Source of the DNA: Amycolatopsis rifamycinica
GTDB taxonomy: Bacteria; Actinomycetota; Actinomycetes; Mycobacteriales; Pseudonocardiaceae
NCBI RefSeq assembly: GCF_000695625.1
Contig: NZ_JMQI01000062.1
Span: 124,001-188,000, forward strand
Reading direction: 5' to 3'
Length of the DNA stretch: 64,000 nt
Shown: piece after piece, positions 50,499-59,781 of the stretch
Layout of the letters: each line of letters starts with the position of its first letter
Position numbering within the stretch: the stretch's first letter is position 1
Notes under the pieces: generated by a model
Told to the model about the DNA's origin: nothing
The model's database searches: none
Seen by the model: the letters and a program-made list of their open reading frames with translations, nothing else
Program-made: the position numbers and the translations under genes

Positions 50499-51536
50499 CT
50501 AACTCCGGTCGCCGGCCGATCCCCCGTGTCCGGAAGTCTCGGCGGTCGGCCGATCGAGCGCCTCCGGCATGTCCGCCATCCTGCGAACCTTGGCCCCGGT
50601 GACCCCATAGTGGTCGAGGAACGCCTGCCGCAGGACCTCCGCCGAACCGAACCCGCACCGGCGCGCGACCGCGGCCAGCGACAGTTCACTGGCGCGCACC
50701 AGGTGCGCGGCGGCCTCCGTCCGGGCGGCTCGCACGGCACGGGCCGGCGTCGTGCCCGCGTGGGTGACGAACAACCTCGTGAGGTGGCGCGGGCTGACCT
50801 GGGCCCGTGCCGCCAGCGCCGCCGGGCTGAGGTCGTCACCGGGGTGCGCGGCGATGTGCGCGAGCAGGTCGCGCACCAGCCGGTCGCCCGGTGGCGGCGG
50901 GGCCAGGAACATGCTGATCTGCGCCTGGTCGGCCGGGCGCTGCAGGTAGGTCACCAGCTCACGGGCGACCTCGCGGGCCACGGTCGGGCCGTGGTCGGAC
51001 TCGACGAGCGCGAGGGTCAGGTCCAGGGCGCTGGTGACCCCGGCCGAGGTGTAGACGTTGCCGTCCTGGACGTAGAGCGGCGCCGGGTCCACCGTCACCG
51101 CGGGGAAGTGCGCGGCGAGGATGTCGCTGTACGCCCAGTGCGTGGTCGCCCGCCGTCCGTCGAGCAGCCCGGCCGCGGCCAGCACGAACGCGCCGGTGCA
51201 CACCGACGCGATCCGCCGGCTGCGCCGCGCGAGCCGCCGCACCTGGGTCAGCATCCGGTCGTCGGCCATCGCGGTCCGGGTCCCGTGCCCGCCGACGACC
51301 AGCATGGTGTCGATCCGCCCGGTCACCGAAGCCAGCCGCCGCGCACCGGTGAGCGCGATCCCCGACGAACTGCGCACGCTCCGGCCGGCCACCGTCGCCA
51401 GCTCGATCGCGTACGGCGGGAGGACGCCGTGACCGTTCGCGATTTCCAGCGCGCCGGTCGGGCAGGCCACGTCGAGGATCTGCGCATCGTTGTACGCGAT
51501 GATCACCATTCGTCGAGCCGCGTCGAGCCGCGTCAC
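50499..51536 (-). CDS. GlxA-family AraC-type transcriptional regulator
   Basis: A 345-residue regulator. An N-terminal DJ-1/PfpI-like domain carries the nucleophile-elbow cysteine in IASVCTGAFVLAAAGLLDGR and GVTSALDLTLALVE. A C-terminal AraC helix-turn-helix pair follows (LAARAQVSPRHLTRLFV, then LAAVARRCGFGSAEVLRQAF). GTG 51536 was chosen; ATG 51509 is the alternative at the domain border. It stands alone, so its target is not obvious; the neighbouring secreted protein is 60 bases downstream on the same strand. Confidence 0.88.
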   Translation of the reverse strand: MTRLDAARRMVIIAYNDAQILDVACPTGALEIANGHGVLPPYAIELATVAGRSVRSSSGIALTGARRLASVTGRIDTMLVVGGHGTRTAMADDRMLTQVRRLARRSRRIASVCTGAFVLAAAGLLDGRRATTHWAYSDILAAHFPAVTVDPAPLYVQDGNVYTSAGVTSALDLTLALVESDHGPTVAREVARELVTYLQRPADQAQISMFLAPPPPGDRLVRDLLAHIAAHPGDDLSPAALAARAQVSPRHLTRLFVTHAGTTPARAVRAARTEAAAHLVRASELSLAAVARRCGFGSAEVLRQAFLDHYGVTGAKVRRMADMPEALDRPTAETSGHGGSAGDRS

Positions 51537-51689
51537 ACCCGCCCCCGCCTCAGCCGTGTCGTCGCCCTCTCGATCCTCCCACTCCCGGCAAGGGCCGGCG
51601 GGCGGCGCCGGGAACCGAGACGCAGCCGGGGAAATCACCGGCGGCGGGAAACAAAGATCCGGACCGCGTACCGCCGGGCGGCCCGAGCA

Positions 51690-52649
51690 TCAGCTCTCGG
51701 CACGGCGAAGGCGCTCGGCGGCCTCATCCTCCGACAGCGACGTGACGGGCTGCCCGGCCGCGTGCTGGAACTTGGCGTCGAAGGCCCTGGTCCACACGCC
51801 CGCCGCCCACGCGCGTTGCCGTTCGCCGGCGCTGAGGTCCCGGCCACGCGCACGGCCGTAGGCGACGAGGAATCGCCGCGTGTCCTCGACGGTGGCCAGC
51901 TTGTCCGCGTCGACGGTCGAGTACAGCGCGGCGGCGAAACCGACGAGGATGTCTTCGCTGTCCGCGGTCACGCTGTCCCAGTCGTGCACCACCAGCAGCG
52001 TGTCTCCGTTCCAGCGCAGGTTGCCGGCGAGCCAGTCGCAGTGGCCGATCACCGCGCCGGAGCCGCCGATCCGCAACCGGTCGCGAGCCCGACGTCCGGC
52101 GTCGTCGATCCACTCGGCGCCGGAGACTTCGCCGGGATCGGCGTCCTCCGAGCGCGGCCACAAGCCGTCCCCGGGGTGGTTCCAGGCCGCCCACGACGGT
52201 GCCGGGGTGAGCGGAGGCAGCTCAGCGGGGCTGGGGGCCAGCCGGACCAGCCACGCGAACGCCTCGGCGAAGGCCCAGGCCGCGCGGCCGGCGCTCGGCA
52301 GCACGGCGCCGCCGGGGACGTAGACCTCTGCCGTGGCGATGTCGCGACCGAAGGAAGTGGCGCCGGTGAGGGGCTCCGGGCAGGGGTAACCGGCCTGGAA
52401 GAGGCGACGCTGAACCTCGACGCACACCGCTACCCGGGGCGAGGCCGGACGGACCTTGACCACGACGTCACGGCCGTCGGCCAGCCGTAGCCCGATGACC
52501 GCGGACAGGTGCCCGGAGCTGAACATCTCTTCGGCGGGCGGGCTGCCCAGGTGCTCCAGGCACCAGCGGGCGAGACCGTCGGGATTGATCGCGGGCGCAC
52601 GAGGGGGCATTTCGGCATGCTGCCAGAGGAGCCGCCGGCTTTCGCCCAT
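51690..52649 (-). CDS. APH-fold phosphotransferase family protein
   Basis: A 319-residue aminoglycoside-phosphotransferase-like kinase. The catalytic loop HCDWLAGNLRWNG (H-x-D-x4-N) and the following metal-binding DWDS (VVHDWDSVTADSED) are intact, and an N-lobe strand with VVVKVRP supplies the ATP lysine. GGGGAGA precedes ATG 52649. Such proteins phosphorylate aminoglycosides, choline, sugars or unknown small molecules; nothing here proves resistance. It diverges from a 95-residue protein across a gap with three related repeats. Confidence 0.82.
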   Translation of the reverse strand: MGESRRLLWQHAEMPPRAPAINPDGLARWCLEHLGSPPAEEMFSSGHLSAVIGLRLADGRDVVVKVRPASPRVAVCVEVQRRLFQAGYPCPEPLTGATSFGRDIATAEVYVPGGAVLPSAGRAAWAFAEAFAWLVRLAPSPAELPPLTPAPSWAAWNHPGDGLWPRSEDADPGEVSGAEWIDDAGRRARDRLRIGGSGAVIGHCDWLAGNLRWNGDTLLVVHDWDSVTADSEDILVGFAAALYSTVDADKLATVEDTRRFLVAYGRARGRDLSAGERQRAWAAGVWTRAFDAKFQHAAGQPVTSLSEDEAAERLRRAES

Positions 52650-52672
52650 TCGGGTCTCCCCGGCTACCGGGT

Positions 52673-52712
52673 GTGAACTTACGCTCGGAGGTTCACTCAC
52701 CTGGAGGTTCAC
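52673..52712. promoter_or_regulatory. Three copies of an AGGTTCAC-type element between divergent genes
   Basis: GTGAACTT (52673-52680, inverted) and AGGTTCAC (52689-52696 and 52705-52712) crowd the 66-base gap between the phosphotransferase and the 95-residue protein. The last copy overlaps the ribosome-binding site of the latter. This suggests repressor control of both genes. Confidence 0.5.
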
Positions 52713-52715
52713 CGA

Positions 52716-53003
52716 ATGGTCTCGTTGAACGCCGGCATGATCATGAAGCACAACCACAAGAGAGTCGTCGTCCTCCGGACCGGGCTGAGCCTCGACGGCG
52801 CCGACGCCGTGATGATCGCCCCGCTGAACACGAGGCGGCCGTCGGGCAAGGCCCCGGCCGTCGAGGCGAACACCTGGTACGACAACTACTGGATCGCGAC
52901 CGACCAGGCCAAGGTCGTCGAAGCCGCGGAGGTGGTTCACGCCTTCACCGGCCCGGGGCGGGTGCGCAGGAGCACGCTGAACGCCGTGTTGAAAGAACTG
53001 TGA
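52716..53003 (+). CDS. Hypothetical 95-residue protein
   Basis: A compact soluble protein (HKRVVVLRTGLSLDGADAVM, then IAPLNTRRPSGKAP and YDNYWIATDQAKVVEAAEVV). GGAGG lies eight bases before the ATG. The strand-rich start and the short helical end would fit a small beta-barrel or regulatory domain, but I recognise no family. It is not clearly MazF or any known toxin. Its promoter region holds three AGGTTCAC-type repeats. Confidence 0.6.
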   Translation: MVSLNAGMIMKHNHKRVVVLRTGLSLDGADAVMIAPLNTRRPSGKAPAVEANTWYDNYWIATDQAKVVEAAEVVHAFTGPGRVRRSTLNAVLKEL

Positions 53004-53059
53004 AACACCCCCTGGCCCGCTGCTCCTGCGGGCAAGGGCGCCGGACGTGCTCAGCGGAA

Positions 53060-53202
53060 CGCCATCGGCCTGCGAGCGCGTCGTCGACCCAACCTATCGT
53101 CTTGATCGCGTCGACGAGTCCTTCGATGCTGCCGGCGAGGCTCGAGCCGGTCCACGCCTCGCGGGTGGACCGGACGGGCGCGATGAGGGAGTCGTCGGTC
53201 AT
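53060..53202 (-). pseudogene. N-terminal remnant of a second RHS/ESX-type gene
   Basis: From an ATG at 53202 the minus strand encodes about 45 residues (LIAPVRSTREAWTG, SSLAGSIEGLVDAI, GWVDDALAG) that follow the same pattern as the N-terminus of the RHS protein at 35.5 kb (LVAETKDSTKAYSG, SLLESAADLKSAI, DWASVALG). The frame then degenerates and no repeats or toxin follow. It is apparently the 5' stub of a lost polymorphic toxin gene. Confidence 0.6.
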
Positions 53203-53277
53203 CGCGTGGGGTGCGAGGTGGAATCGTCCGGCAGAATTACCCACGCGACAGCGAATCCATGGTGCTTCACTACCCGC

Positions 53278-53520
53278 ATGGTGAAGAAGCTGGCCACCAC
53301 TGTGGCCGTCCTGGGCATTGCCGCCGTTTCCCTCGCCGCCCCCGCGGACGCGGCCACGAGGTACTACCAGCAGACCGTCAGCGGCGCCACCAAGTCGGCG
53401 TGCGAGACGGCCGGCTGGCAGCTCGCGCAGCAGAAGATGGCCGAAGGTTATCTCGTCACCTGGATCGGCTGCGCGTACTCGAACTTCTACTTCTACGGCA
53501 CCGTCAGCTGGTCCGACTGA
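53278..53520 (+). CDS. Small secreted protein of unknown function
   Basis: An 80-residue exported protein. The signal peptide (KKLATTVAVLGIAAVSLAAPADA) is cut to leave about 55 residues with two cysteines (KSACETAGWQLA, WIGCAYSNFYFYG) and many aromatic residues. It starts at ATG 53278 and is followed by a strong hairpin. It lies between the RHS stub and the transposase fragment. No family is recognised. Confidence 0.68.
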   Translation: MVKKLATTVAVLGIAAVSLAAPADAATRYYQQTVSGATKSACETAGWQLAQQKMAEGYLVTWIGCAYSNFYFYGTVSWSD

Positions 53521-53537
53521 CCGGCTCCACGCTCGTC

Positions 53538-53582
53538 CCGCCCAGGAGGTGCCGGCCACGGCGGCCCACACCTCCTGGGCGG
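53538..53582 (+). terminator. Terminator of the small secreted protein gene
   Basis: A perfect 14-bp stem (arms 53538-53551 and 53569-53582) with a 17-base loop, 18 bases past the stop; it abuts the transposase fragment. Confidence 0.75.
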
Positions 53583-53780
53583 TCAGCACTCGCGCCAGGG
53601 TGACCCCGGCAGCGGTGAAGAACGCCTGCGCTCGAACCCGAAACGCGACCGCGGTTTCCTTGGTCTCATCCGGCAGGATTTCGCTGTAAGCCAGCCGGGA
53701 ATGATCATCCACCGCGTTGTGCAGATAGCTGGACTCGATCTTGGGTGTGCCGTAGCGGTGGCGGTCGTGCTCGTAGCGGC
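53583..53780 (-). pseudogene. IS481-type transposase fragment
   Basis: The minus strand encodes a piece of a DDE transposase: RPVRRYEHDRHRYGTPKIES, then VDDHSRLAYSEILPDETKET and ARVLT. This is the region around the second catalytic Asp of IS481-family enzymes. It is preceded by an in-frame stop and followed by unrelated sequence in place of the expected SDNG motif. No terminal repeats were found. The flanking 53781-54141 holds no intact gene. Confidence 0.75.
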
Positions 53781-54141
53781 GGACCGGCCGGGTTGATCAC
53801 CGCCAGTTCCGGGCCGACGGCGGCCCGGCTCTCGTCCGCGCAGCCGAGGGTCGCGCACGGTGGTCCGGACCCGGCGCCCATCGGCCAGCAGCCACGGGCA
53901 GTCCGGCCGCAGCTTGAGCCGTCGCGCGGAACCGGGCCGATCTGCTCGTAGCAGCGCAGATAGCATTCTCCGGCGCGCAAATTGATCCATGGGCACACAA
54001 TCGGCGAATACGCAAATACACCCGAGGGCACATTCCTGGTTCGATCGCAAGATTTGTGACCAGCATTCCGAAACTTGACACCTCCTTTCGGGGTTGCTTA
54101 TGGTCGCCCGAGTTCGCGTCGACCAAATTCCGAAGGTGTAC

Positions 54142-55764
54142 ATGACAACGCCGCCAACGCTGCCCAAATCCCGGCAGCGGTTGATCCTCGCCGTCCTCAT
54201 GGTTTGTTCGCTGCTGATCTGGCTGGACAACACCGTTCTCGGCGTCACGCTGGAAACCCTCGCCGACCCGGTGCGCGGACTGGGCGCCGGCCCGGCCGAA
54301 CTGCAGTGGGCCACCGGTGCCTACACCCTGGTCTTCGCGACGCTGATGTTCACCGCCGGCGCGCTGGGCGACAGCTTCGGCCACCGGACCGTGCTCGCCG
54401 CCGGCCTGGTCGTCTTCGCCGGCGCCTCGGCCTGGGCGGCCTACGCCGGCGATGCCGGCCAGCTGATCGCCGCCCGGGCCGCGATGGGGGTCGGCGCCGC
54501 ACTGATCATGCCCGCCAACTTCGCCATTCTGCTGTGGACCTTCACCGGCCCCGGGCGGGCGACCGCCATCGCCGTCTCCTCGATGTCCACCGGTGCCGGC
54601 ATGGCCGCGGGTCCGGTGCTGGCGGGAATCCTGCTCAGCCATTTCCGGTGGGGGTCGGTCTTTCTCGTCAACGTCCCGATCGTGATGGTCGCCTTGGCCG
54701 GGATCATCCTGCTGGTTCCCGATTTCCGCAGCCCCACCGTGCGGCCCGTGGACCCGGCCGGAATTCTGCTGTCGATCAGCGGACTGGCGGCGTTGACCTA
54801 CGGCCTGATTCGCGCGGGCCAGGTGGACGAGTGGAGCCGGCCGGACGTCTGGGGGCCGATCGCGGCCGGGCTCGTCCTGCTGACCGCTTTCGTGCTCGTC
54901 GAATCGAAAGCCAAGGCACCGGGTTTCGATCCCCGGCTGCTCGCACAGCGAATGTTCGGCGGCGGCAACGCGGCCATGGCCTTGCTGCTCTTCGCCGTGG
55001 CCGCCGTCACGTTCTTCAACGCGTTCTACCTGCAGGGCGCCTTGGGCTACTCGCCGATGAAGGCCGGTTTGGCCACCGTCCCGACCGCCGTCGGCGCGGT
55101 CGTCGGGGCGCCGCTGGGCGCGCGGCTGGTCCGCCGGTGGTCGCTGCGCCCCATCGCCGTGCCGTCGCTCGCCGTGGCGGCCTTCAGCATGGGCGCGGTC
55201 GGCTTCCTCGGGCTGGACACCCCGCTCGCCGGGATCGAGATCGTGGTGCTGGTGCAGGGCCTGTCCGTCGGCATGGTGCTGGCCCCGGTGACCGGAGCGT
55301 TGATCAGCAGCCTGCCGCTGGACCGGTCCGGTGCCGGGTCGGCCGTCACCCACACCGCGCGGCAGACCGGCAGCGTCATCGGGATCGCGGTGGGCGGCAC
55401 GATCCTGTCGATCGCCTACCGCGGCGCGGTTGAACCTTCGCTGGCCGAGGTCCCGGCGGGACTGCGGGACCAGGTCCGGGTTTCGGCCGAACAGGCTCGG
55501 CACGTCGCCGCCGTGCTCGACCGGCCCGCGGTGGCGCGGGCCGCCGATGAGGCGTTCATCCACGCCATGCACGTCGGCGCGGTCTGGGTCATGCTCGTCG
55601 CGCTCTTCGCCACCGCGGTGCTGGTGTTCGCCCTGCGTCCGGCGGGGCCGCGCCGGGGCCGGTCACCGAGGCGAACGCCCGGTGGCCGTCACGGCACGAG
55701 CGTCGGTGGGCTGAGGGTCACCGCGCCGGAGCCGGGCGGGCCGACCGTGACGCCCGCCCGGTAG
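54142..55764 (+). CDS. DHA2-family MFS drug/proton antiporter
   Basis: A 540-residue membrane protein with fourteen predicted helices. DHA2 features are LIWLDNTVLGVTLETLA in helix 1, the loop motif GDSFGHRTVLAAG, and the motif-C region STGAGMAAGPVLAG in helix 5. GAAGGTG precedes ATG 54142. The family exports drugs and antiseptics, and in actinomycetes often self-made metabolites. Its last ~25 codons overlap the convergent effector-like gene by 76 bases. No regulator gene is adjacent. Confidence 0.88.
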   Translation: MTTPPTLPKSRQRLILAVLMVCSLLIWLDNTVLGVTLETLADPVRGLGAGPAELQWATGAYTLVFATLMFTAGALGDSFGHRTVLAAGLVVFAGASAWAAYAGDAGQLIAARAAMGVGAALIMPANFAILLWTFTGPGRATAIAVSSMSTGAGMAAGPVLAGILLSHFRWGSVFLVNVPIVMVALAGIILLVPDFRSPTVRPVDPAGILLSISGLAALTYGLIRAGQVDEWSRPDVWGPIAAGLVLLTAFVLVESKAKAPGFDPRLLAQRMFGGGNAAMALLLFAVAAVTFFNAFYLQGALGYSPMKAGLATVPTAVGAVVGAPLGARLVRRWSLRPIAVPSLAVAAFSMGAVGFLGLDTPLAGIEIVVLVQGLSVGMVLAPVTGALISSLPLDRSGAGSAVTHTARQTGSVIGIAVGGTILSIAYRGAVEPSLAEVPAGLRDQVRVSAEQARHVAAVLDRPAVARAADEAFIHAMHVGAVWVMLVALFATAVLVFALRPAGPRRGRSPRRTPGGRHGTSVGGLRVTAPEPGGPTVTPAR

Positions 55765-57971
55765 GTCCGGGTCACGCCGCCACGGGTGACGCGGATGTCG
55801 TACACCGCCGCTTTGAGGAACTTTTCGATCAGGCCCTGGTCGAGGGCCAGCCGGGTGAGGATCTTCTTGTCGCCGCTGGTGAGCATGCCGCGGATGAACG
55901 GCGACAGCTCGTCGCCGTTGAAGGTCGTGTACGCCACTTTGAAGTCGACGTCGGCGCCCGCTTTGAGCTCCCGGCGCATGAAGCCTTCGATGTGGTTGTT
56001 GGCGAACTGGTTGGCCCGCTCGGGCGCGAGGAAGATCGGGTACGCCTCGCGCCCGAGCCCCGGACCGTGGATGTGGTAGCGGATGTAGTCGGTCAGGCCG
56101 TACTTGCCGCCCAGGTGCAGCAGCGACTCGTCACCGCCCCGGGCGAGCGCGGCGGCCACCCGGCTCCAGTCGAGCGTGCGGCTGATCGTCTTGATCCGGG
56201 AGGCCATCTGGGAGAGGACCAGCATCCCCTGTACCCGGTTGCGGGCGATCGCGGAGATGCCGAAGGTGCCGAGGTCCAGCAGCAGGTCGAGGTCCACGGC
56301 GCCGCGCTGCCCGGCCCGCCCGGCCGGCATCAACGCCGGCCACTTCGCCTCGCGCAGCGCCGAGCCGGCCCGGCTCGCCGACCGCGCGACTCCGGACGCG
56401 GCGGCGGGCACGTAGGGCAGCACGCTCGTGAGGATGGTGAACACCATCGCGGCGCGTTTCGCGTTCGCCTGCTCGCGCGCCGCCTGCGCCGCGTCCTTGC
56501 TCGCCATCCGCGCGGCGGCCGCCGCGCCCAGCACGTCCGCCCGCCGGTTCGCCGCGACCGAGTCGGCGACGGCGCCGCCCGCCGCGGCCACGTCCATCAC
56601 GGCGAGGAAGGCGCCGGCGGCGGGGGCGGCCGGGGTCAGCAGGGCCAGCATCGCGACCACGTTCGCGACCGCGAGCCCCAGCTCGGCCTGCGCCTTCGCC
56701 TTCTCGGCCTCGGTGATCTTCTTGTTGTAGGCGTCGACGAAGTACTTCACGCCGGCGGTGGACCAGTCCCGCCTGCCGGTCTCGCCGCCGAGCAACCGGC
56801 TGATCGACGGGCCGAGGATCTTCCAGTCCACCTTGCCCGGGGTGCCGAGCATGGTCAGGAACGTCCTGGCGTCGGTGGCGTTCTGCTGGGCGGTCCGGAT
56901 GATCGCGTCGGTCGCGGCGGCCTCGGACTGGCCGGACAGCGCGCTGACCGACTTCAGTTCGTGCCGCTCGTGCAGCACGGCGAGGTTGGCGTCCTCGGCC
57001 AGCATCGCCGCCATCAATTCCTTGAACGTCGCGGCGTTCTCGACGCACTGGCGGTGGACGTCGCGCAGCACTCCCAGCGCGACGTCGTCGATCTCCCCGC
57101 CCCGCTTGCGTTCGGACTCGACGTCGAGGTCCGGGTCGAACAGCACCGGTGAGAGCTGCTCCCCCGGCGGCGGCCCGGTGCCGGTGCGCGCGGCGTCCCC
57201 GCCACCGGGGCCGGGCAGCAGCGCCGGCGTCGGCGCGACCGGCGGCCCGGGCGGGGCGAGCAGGCCGACGTCGGTGCGGCGCACGCCGACCTGCGCCCCG
57301 CGCAGGATGTCCGGCCAGTTCTCGAGGAAGTCGACGACCGTGGCCGCGTCGACCAGGCTGCCCGCGTCGGCCAGCGGCTTCGGGGTGGTGCTCCGGCTGA
57401 GCAGCTTGTCCTTGTCCTCGGTCCCTTCCGGTCCGCTGTGGTCGGCGGGCATCCTGGACTGGTTCTCCTTGGCCTTGTCCTCCTTGGCTTTCTGCAGCTC
57501 CTGGGCGAGGTTTTCGAGGCGGACGACCTGCGAGCCCAGTGTGGACTGCGACAGCGACACGGTGTCGGCGGCGAGCGCGGACAGCAGCGGGCGGGCGGCC
57601 GCGACCGGGTCGATCTTCTCCTTGGTGATCGACCGGTCCCACAGCTCCTTGTACGCCGGATCCGCGATGGCCTCGGGCAGCTGCAGCCCGAGCTTCGCCC
57701 AGAGCTGCTCGAGCGTGCTGTTGAACGGGACGAGGCTGTCGAGTTCCTTCTTGATCGGCGCGGCCTGGCTGGTGTCGACCTGCCGGGACACCCGGAGCAC
57801 GCCGGGCCGGTCCAGGAACCGGCCGACCGCCTGGTTCCCGGCGAGCCGCTGCAGCCGCAGGAGTTCGCCGCCGCCGGAGCCGGAGGAGGGCGTGTCGCGG
57901 TGTGTGCCCGCCGGGTGCTGCGGGTGGGCACGGGAGACCGGGGCGGAGGTCCCCTCCACGCGCTCGGACAT
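55689..57971 (-). CDS. Orphan eCIS-effector-like protein with polymorphic-toxin-type C-terminus
   Basis: A 760-residue protein. Residues 37-53 read LLRLQRLAGNQAVGRFL, the short motif commonly found near the N-terminus of cargo and DUF4157-type proteins of extracellular contractile injection systems. The middle is charged and helical, with a hydrophobic stretch near 465-500 (LAVANVVAMLALLTPAAPAA). The C-terminal part (DYIRYHIHGPGLGREAYPIF, then NQFANNHIEGFMRRELKAG) resembles polymorphic toxin type 4 domains of such proteins. The start is ATG 57971. No injection-system structural genes are in the window. Function is inferred from these motifs only. Confidence 0.65.
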   Translation of the reverse strand: MSERVEGTSAPVSRAHPQHPAGTHRDTPSSGSGGGELLRLQRLAGNQAVGRFLDRPGVLRVSRQVDTSQAAPIKKELDSLVPFNSTLEQLWAKLGLQLPEAIADPAYKELWDRSITKEKIDPVAAARPLLSALAADTVSLSQSTLGSQVVRLENLAQELQKAKEDKAKENQSRMPADHSGPEGTEDKDKLLSRSTTPKPLADAGSLVDAATVVDFLENWPDILRGAQVGVRRTDVGLLAPPGPPVAPTPALLPGPGGGDAARTGTGPPPGEQLSPVLFDPDLDVESERKRGGEIDDVALGVLRDVHRQCVENAATFKELMAAMLAEDANLAVLHERHELKSVSALSGQSEAAATDAIIRTAQQNATDARTFLTMLGTPGKVDWKILGPSISRLLGGETGRRDWSTAGVKYFVDAYNKKITEAEKAKAQAELGLAVANVVAMLALLTPAAPAAGAFLAVMDVAAAGGAVADSVAANRRADVLGAAAAARMASKDAAQAAREQANAKRAAMVFTILTSVLPYVPAAASGVARSASRAGSALREAKWPALMPAGRAGQRGAVDLDLLLDLGTFGISAIARNRVQGMLVLSQMASRIKTISRTLDWSRVAAALARGGDESLLHLGGKYGLTDYIRYHIHGPGLGREAYPIFLAPERANQFANNHIEGFMRRELKAGADVDFKVAYTTFNGDELSPFIRGMLTSGDKKILTRLALDQGLIEKFLKAAVYDIRVTRGGVTRTYRAGVTVGPPGSGAVTLSPPTLVP

Positions 57972-58071
57972 GGGTCGAAGGTACGTCCGCAGGAGGGGGT
58001 TCGCCCCGGCCACGGGCCGTCGTTGCGGGCAGCTCGGGCTGCCCGGACGGGCAGTCCGGCCACTCACGAAC

Positions 58072-59781
58072 TCACGGCCGGCCACGGGTGACCGCCGACC
58101 AGGCGTCGACCGCGCCGTGGCCGTAGAAGCCGTTGAAGGAAGCGTCACCCGCGCACGTTGCCGTGTACGAAGCGTCGCGGCCCTCGTCGAGGTAGTCGAC
58201 CGTTCGTGGGACCGGGCAGGGGATCTTCGACGCCGTCGCCTCGAGGATGCGCTGCACGACGTCCGGGTTCAGGCCGAAGCCCCCGTCCTTGCCCGGTGCG
58301 CCGTACTGCGACACGATCAGGGCGGCGACGCCGGCGGCGTGCGGTGCGGCCATCGAGGTGCCCTGCAGCCACCGGTAGTAGCCGACGCGGCCGTCGGCGG
58401 CCGTCTGCTTCTGGATACCGACGTTGGCCCCGGCGGGCGTGATCTCCCCGGCGGCGTCGATGTAGGCGGCCGCGACGCCGACACTGCGGGCGTAGGTCGA
58501 CAGGATTTCGTTGTCCCGGCTGTCGTACCACGGGGTGCCGAAGTAGTCGCGTTTGTACCCGCCGGGCGCGGACACCGAGATCTGCTCGACGCCGTAGTTC
58601 GAGTAGTCCGCCTTGGCCTGGGACGGGCCGAAACCGGCCACGCCGATCGTGTGCGGTCCCTCGACCGGCAGGGTCAGGCAGGTCGCGTTGTCCACCGTGC
58701 GCGGGTGCGTGCCGTTCGACGGGTAGTCGGGGCTCGTCGCGTCCGGCTGCGGCGCGCCCAGGTCGCTGTGCTGGTTGCCCAGCGCGACCACCATCGTGAC
58801 GCCTTTGCGGTGCGCGTAGTCCAGTGCCCGTTTCGTCGCCTCGATGACCGTGCGCTGCTCGGCCTGTTCGGCGGGTGAATCCGCGGGGTTCGCCGGGCAG
58901 TTGTACAGCCACGGGTCGATGTAGAACGACATGTTCACCACGTCGATGCCCGCGTCACCGGCGTAGGTCAGCGCGTCGACCGTCGGCTGCAGGAAGTAGA
59001 AGCCCGAGTCCTGTGCGGCGCGCAGGCTCACCAACGTCACGTGGGGCGCGACCCCGGAGACGCCGAAGCCGTTGGCGGCCGCGGCGATGGTGCCGGCGAG
59101 GTGGGTGCCGTGCCCGGTGCCGTCGACGTCGACGGGGTCCACGCAGCCGCGGTACTCGCACGGCCCGTCGACGGGCACGCCGTTGACGTCGGCGACGATG
59201 TCCTTGGTGAAGTTGCGGGACGCGGCGCGGTCGAAGTTCGGCGCGAGGTCGGGGTGCGTGCCGTCGATGCCGGAGTCGATGACGCCGACCTTGACCCGCT
59301 TGTCGCCGGGCTGGACCGTGCGCGCGAGGTCCGACCGCACCGCCTTGAGGCCCCAGAGCCGGTCGTCGAGCGGGTCGAGACCGGCGGACGAACCCCGCGG
59401 CGACGGGGACGCGGCGCGGCCGGCCTCCGCCTCGGCGACGTCGGGTTTCGCCACGGCCTTGCCGCTCTTGGGCACCGTGCCGATCGACTTCGCCTCGGCG
59501 GCGCCGAACACCGCGGCTTCGCCCGAGACCCGTTCGAGGAAGCCCCCGGCGGGTGCGGCCGCGGTGAGCAGGCCGGCCGCGGCGTTGCTCGCCACGACCG
59601 TGCCGCCGGCCGCGCGGACCGCCTTCGCGGCCGCCGCCACGTCGTAGCCGCCGGCTCCCTCACGGGCCAGGACGGAGAATTCGGTGGTGGGGCCCGACAG
59701 CCGCGGCTGCGCCGCCGTGGCGGGCACGGCGAGCGCGCCGGACAGCGGCACCGCCAGGGCCAGTGCGAGGATTCGTTTCAC
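58072..59781 (-). CDS. Secreted subtilisin-family (S8) serine protease
   Basis: A 569-residue exported protease with a signal peptide (residues 1-24) and a pro-region to about 135. The catalytic triad is complete: Asp169 in VIDSGIDGTH, His224 in GTGHGTHLAG and Ser476 in GTSMAAPHAAG. Asn in ALGNQHS is the likely oxyanion residue. The GTG at 59781 overlaps the stop of the DDAH-like gene (GTGA). It is the last gene of a six-gene operon, which is unusual for a secreted protease and suggests maturation of, or co-regulation with, the operon product. Confidence 0.92.
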   Translation of the reverse strand: MKRILALALAVPLSGALAVPATAAQPRLSGPTTEFSVLAREGAGGYDVAAAAKAVRAAGGTVVASNAAAGLLTAAAPAGGFLERVSGEAAVFGAAEAKSIGTVPKSGKAVAKPDVAEAEAGRAASPSPRGSSAGLDPLDDRLWGLKAVRSDLARTVQPGDKRVKVGVIDSGIDGTHPDLAPNFDRAASRNFTKDIVADVNGVPVDGPCEYRGCVDPVDVDGTGHGTHLAGTIAAAANGFGVSGVAPHVTLVSLRAAQDSGFYFLQPTVDALTYAGDAGIDVVNMSFYIDPWLYNCPANPADSPAEQAEQRTVIEATKRALDYAHRKGVTMVVALGNQHSDLGAPQPDATSPDYPSNGTHPRTVDNATCLTLPVEGPHTIGVAGFGPSQAKADYSNYGVEQISVSAPGGYKRDYFGTPWYDSRDNEILSTYARSVGVAAAYIDAAGEITPAGANVGIQKQTAADGRVGYYRWLQGTSMAAPHAAGVAALIVSQYGAPGKDGGFGLNPDVVQRILEATASKIPCPVPRTVDYLDEGRDASYTATCAGDASFNGFYGHGAVDAWSAVTRGRP

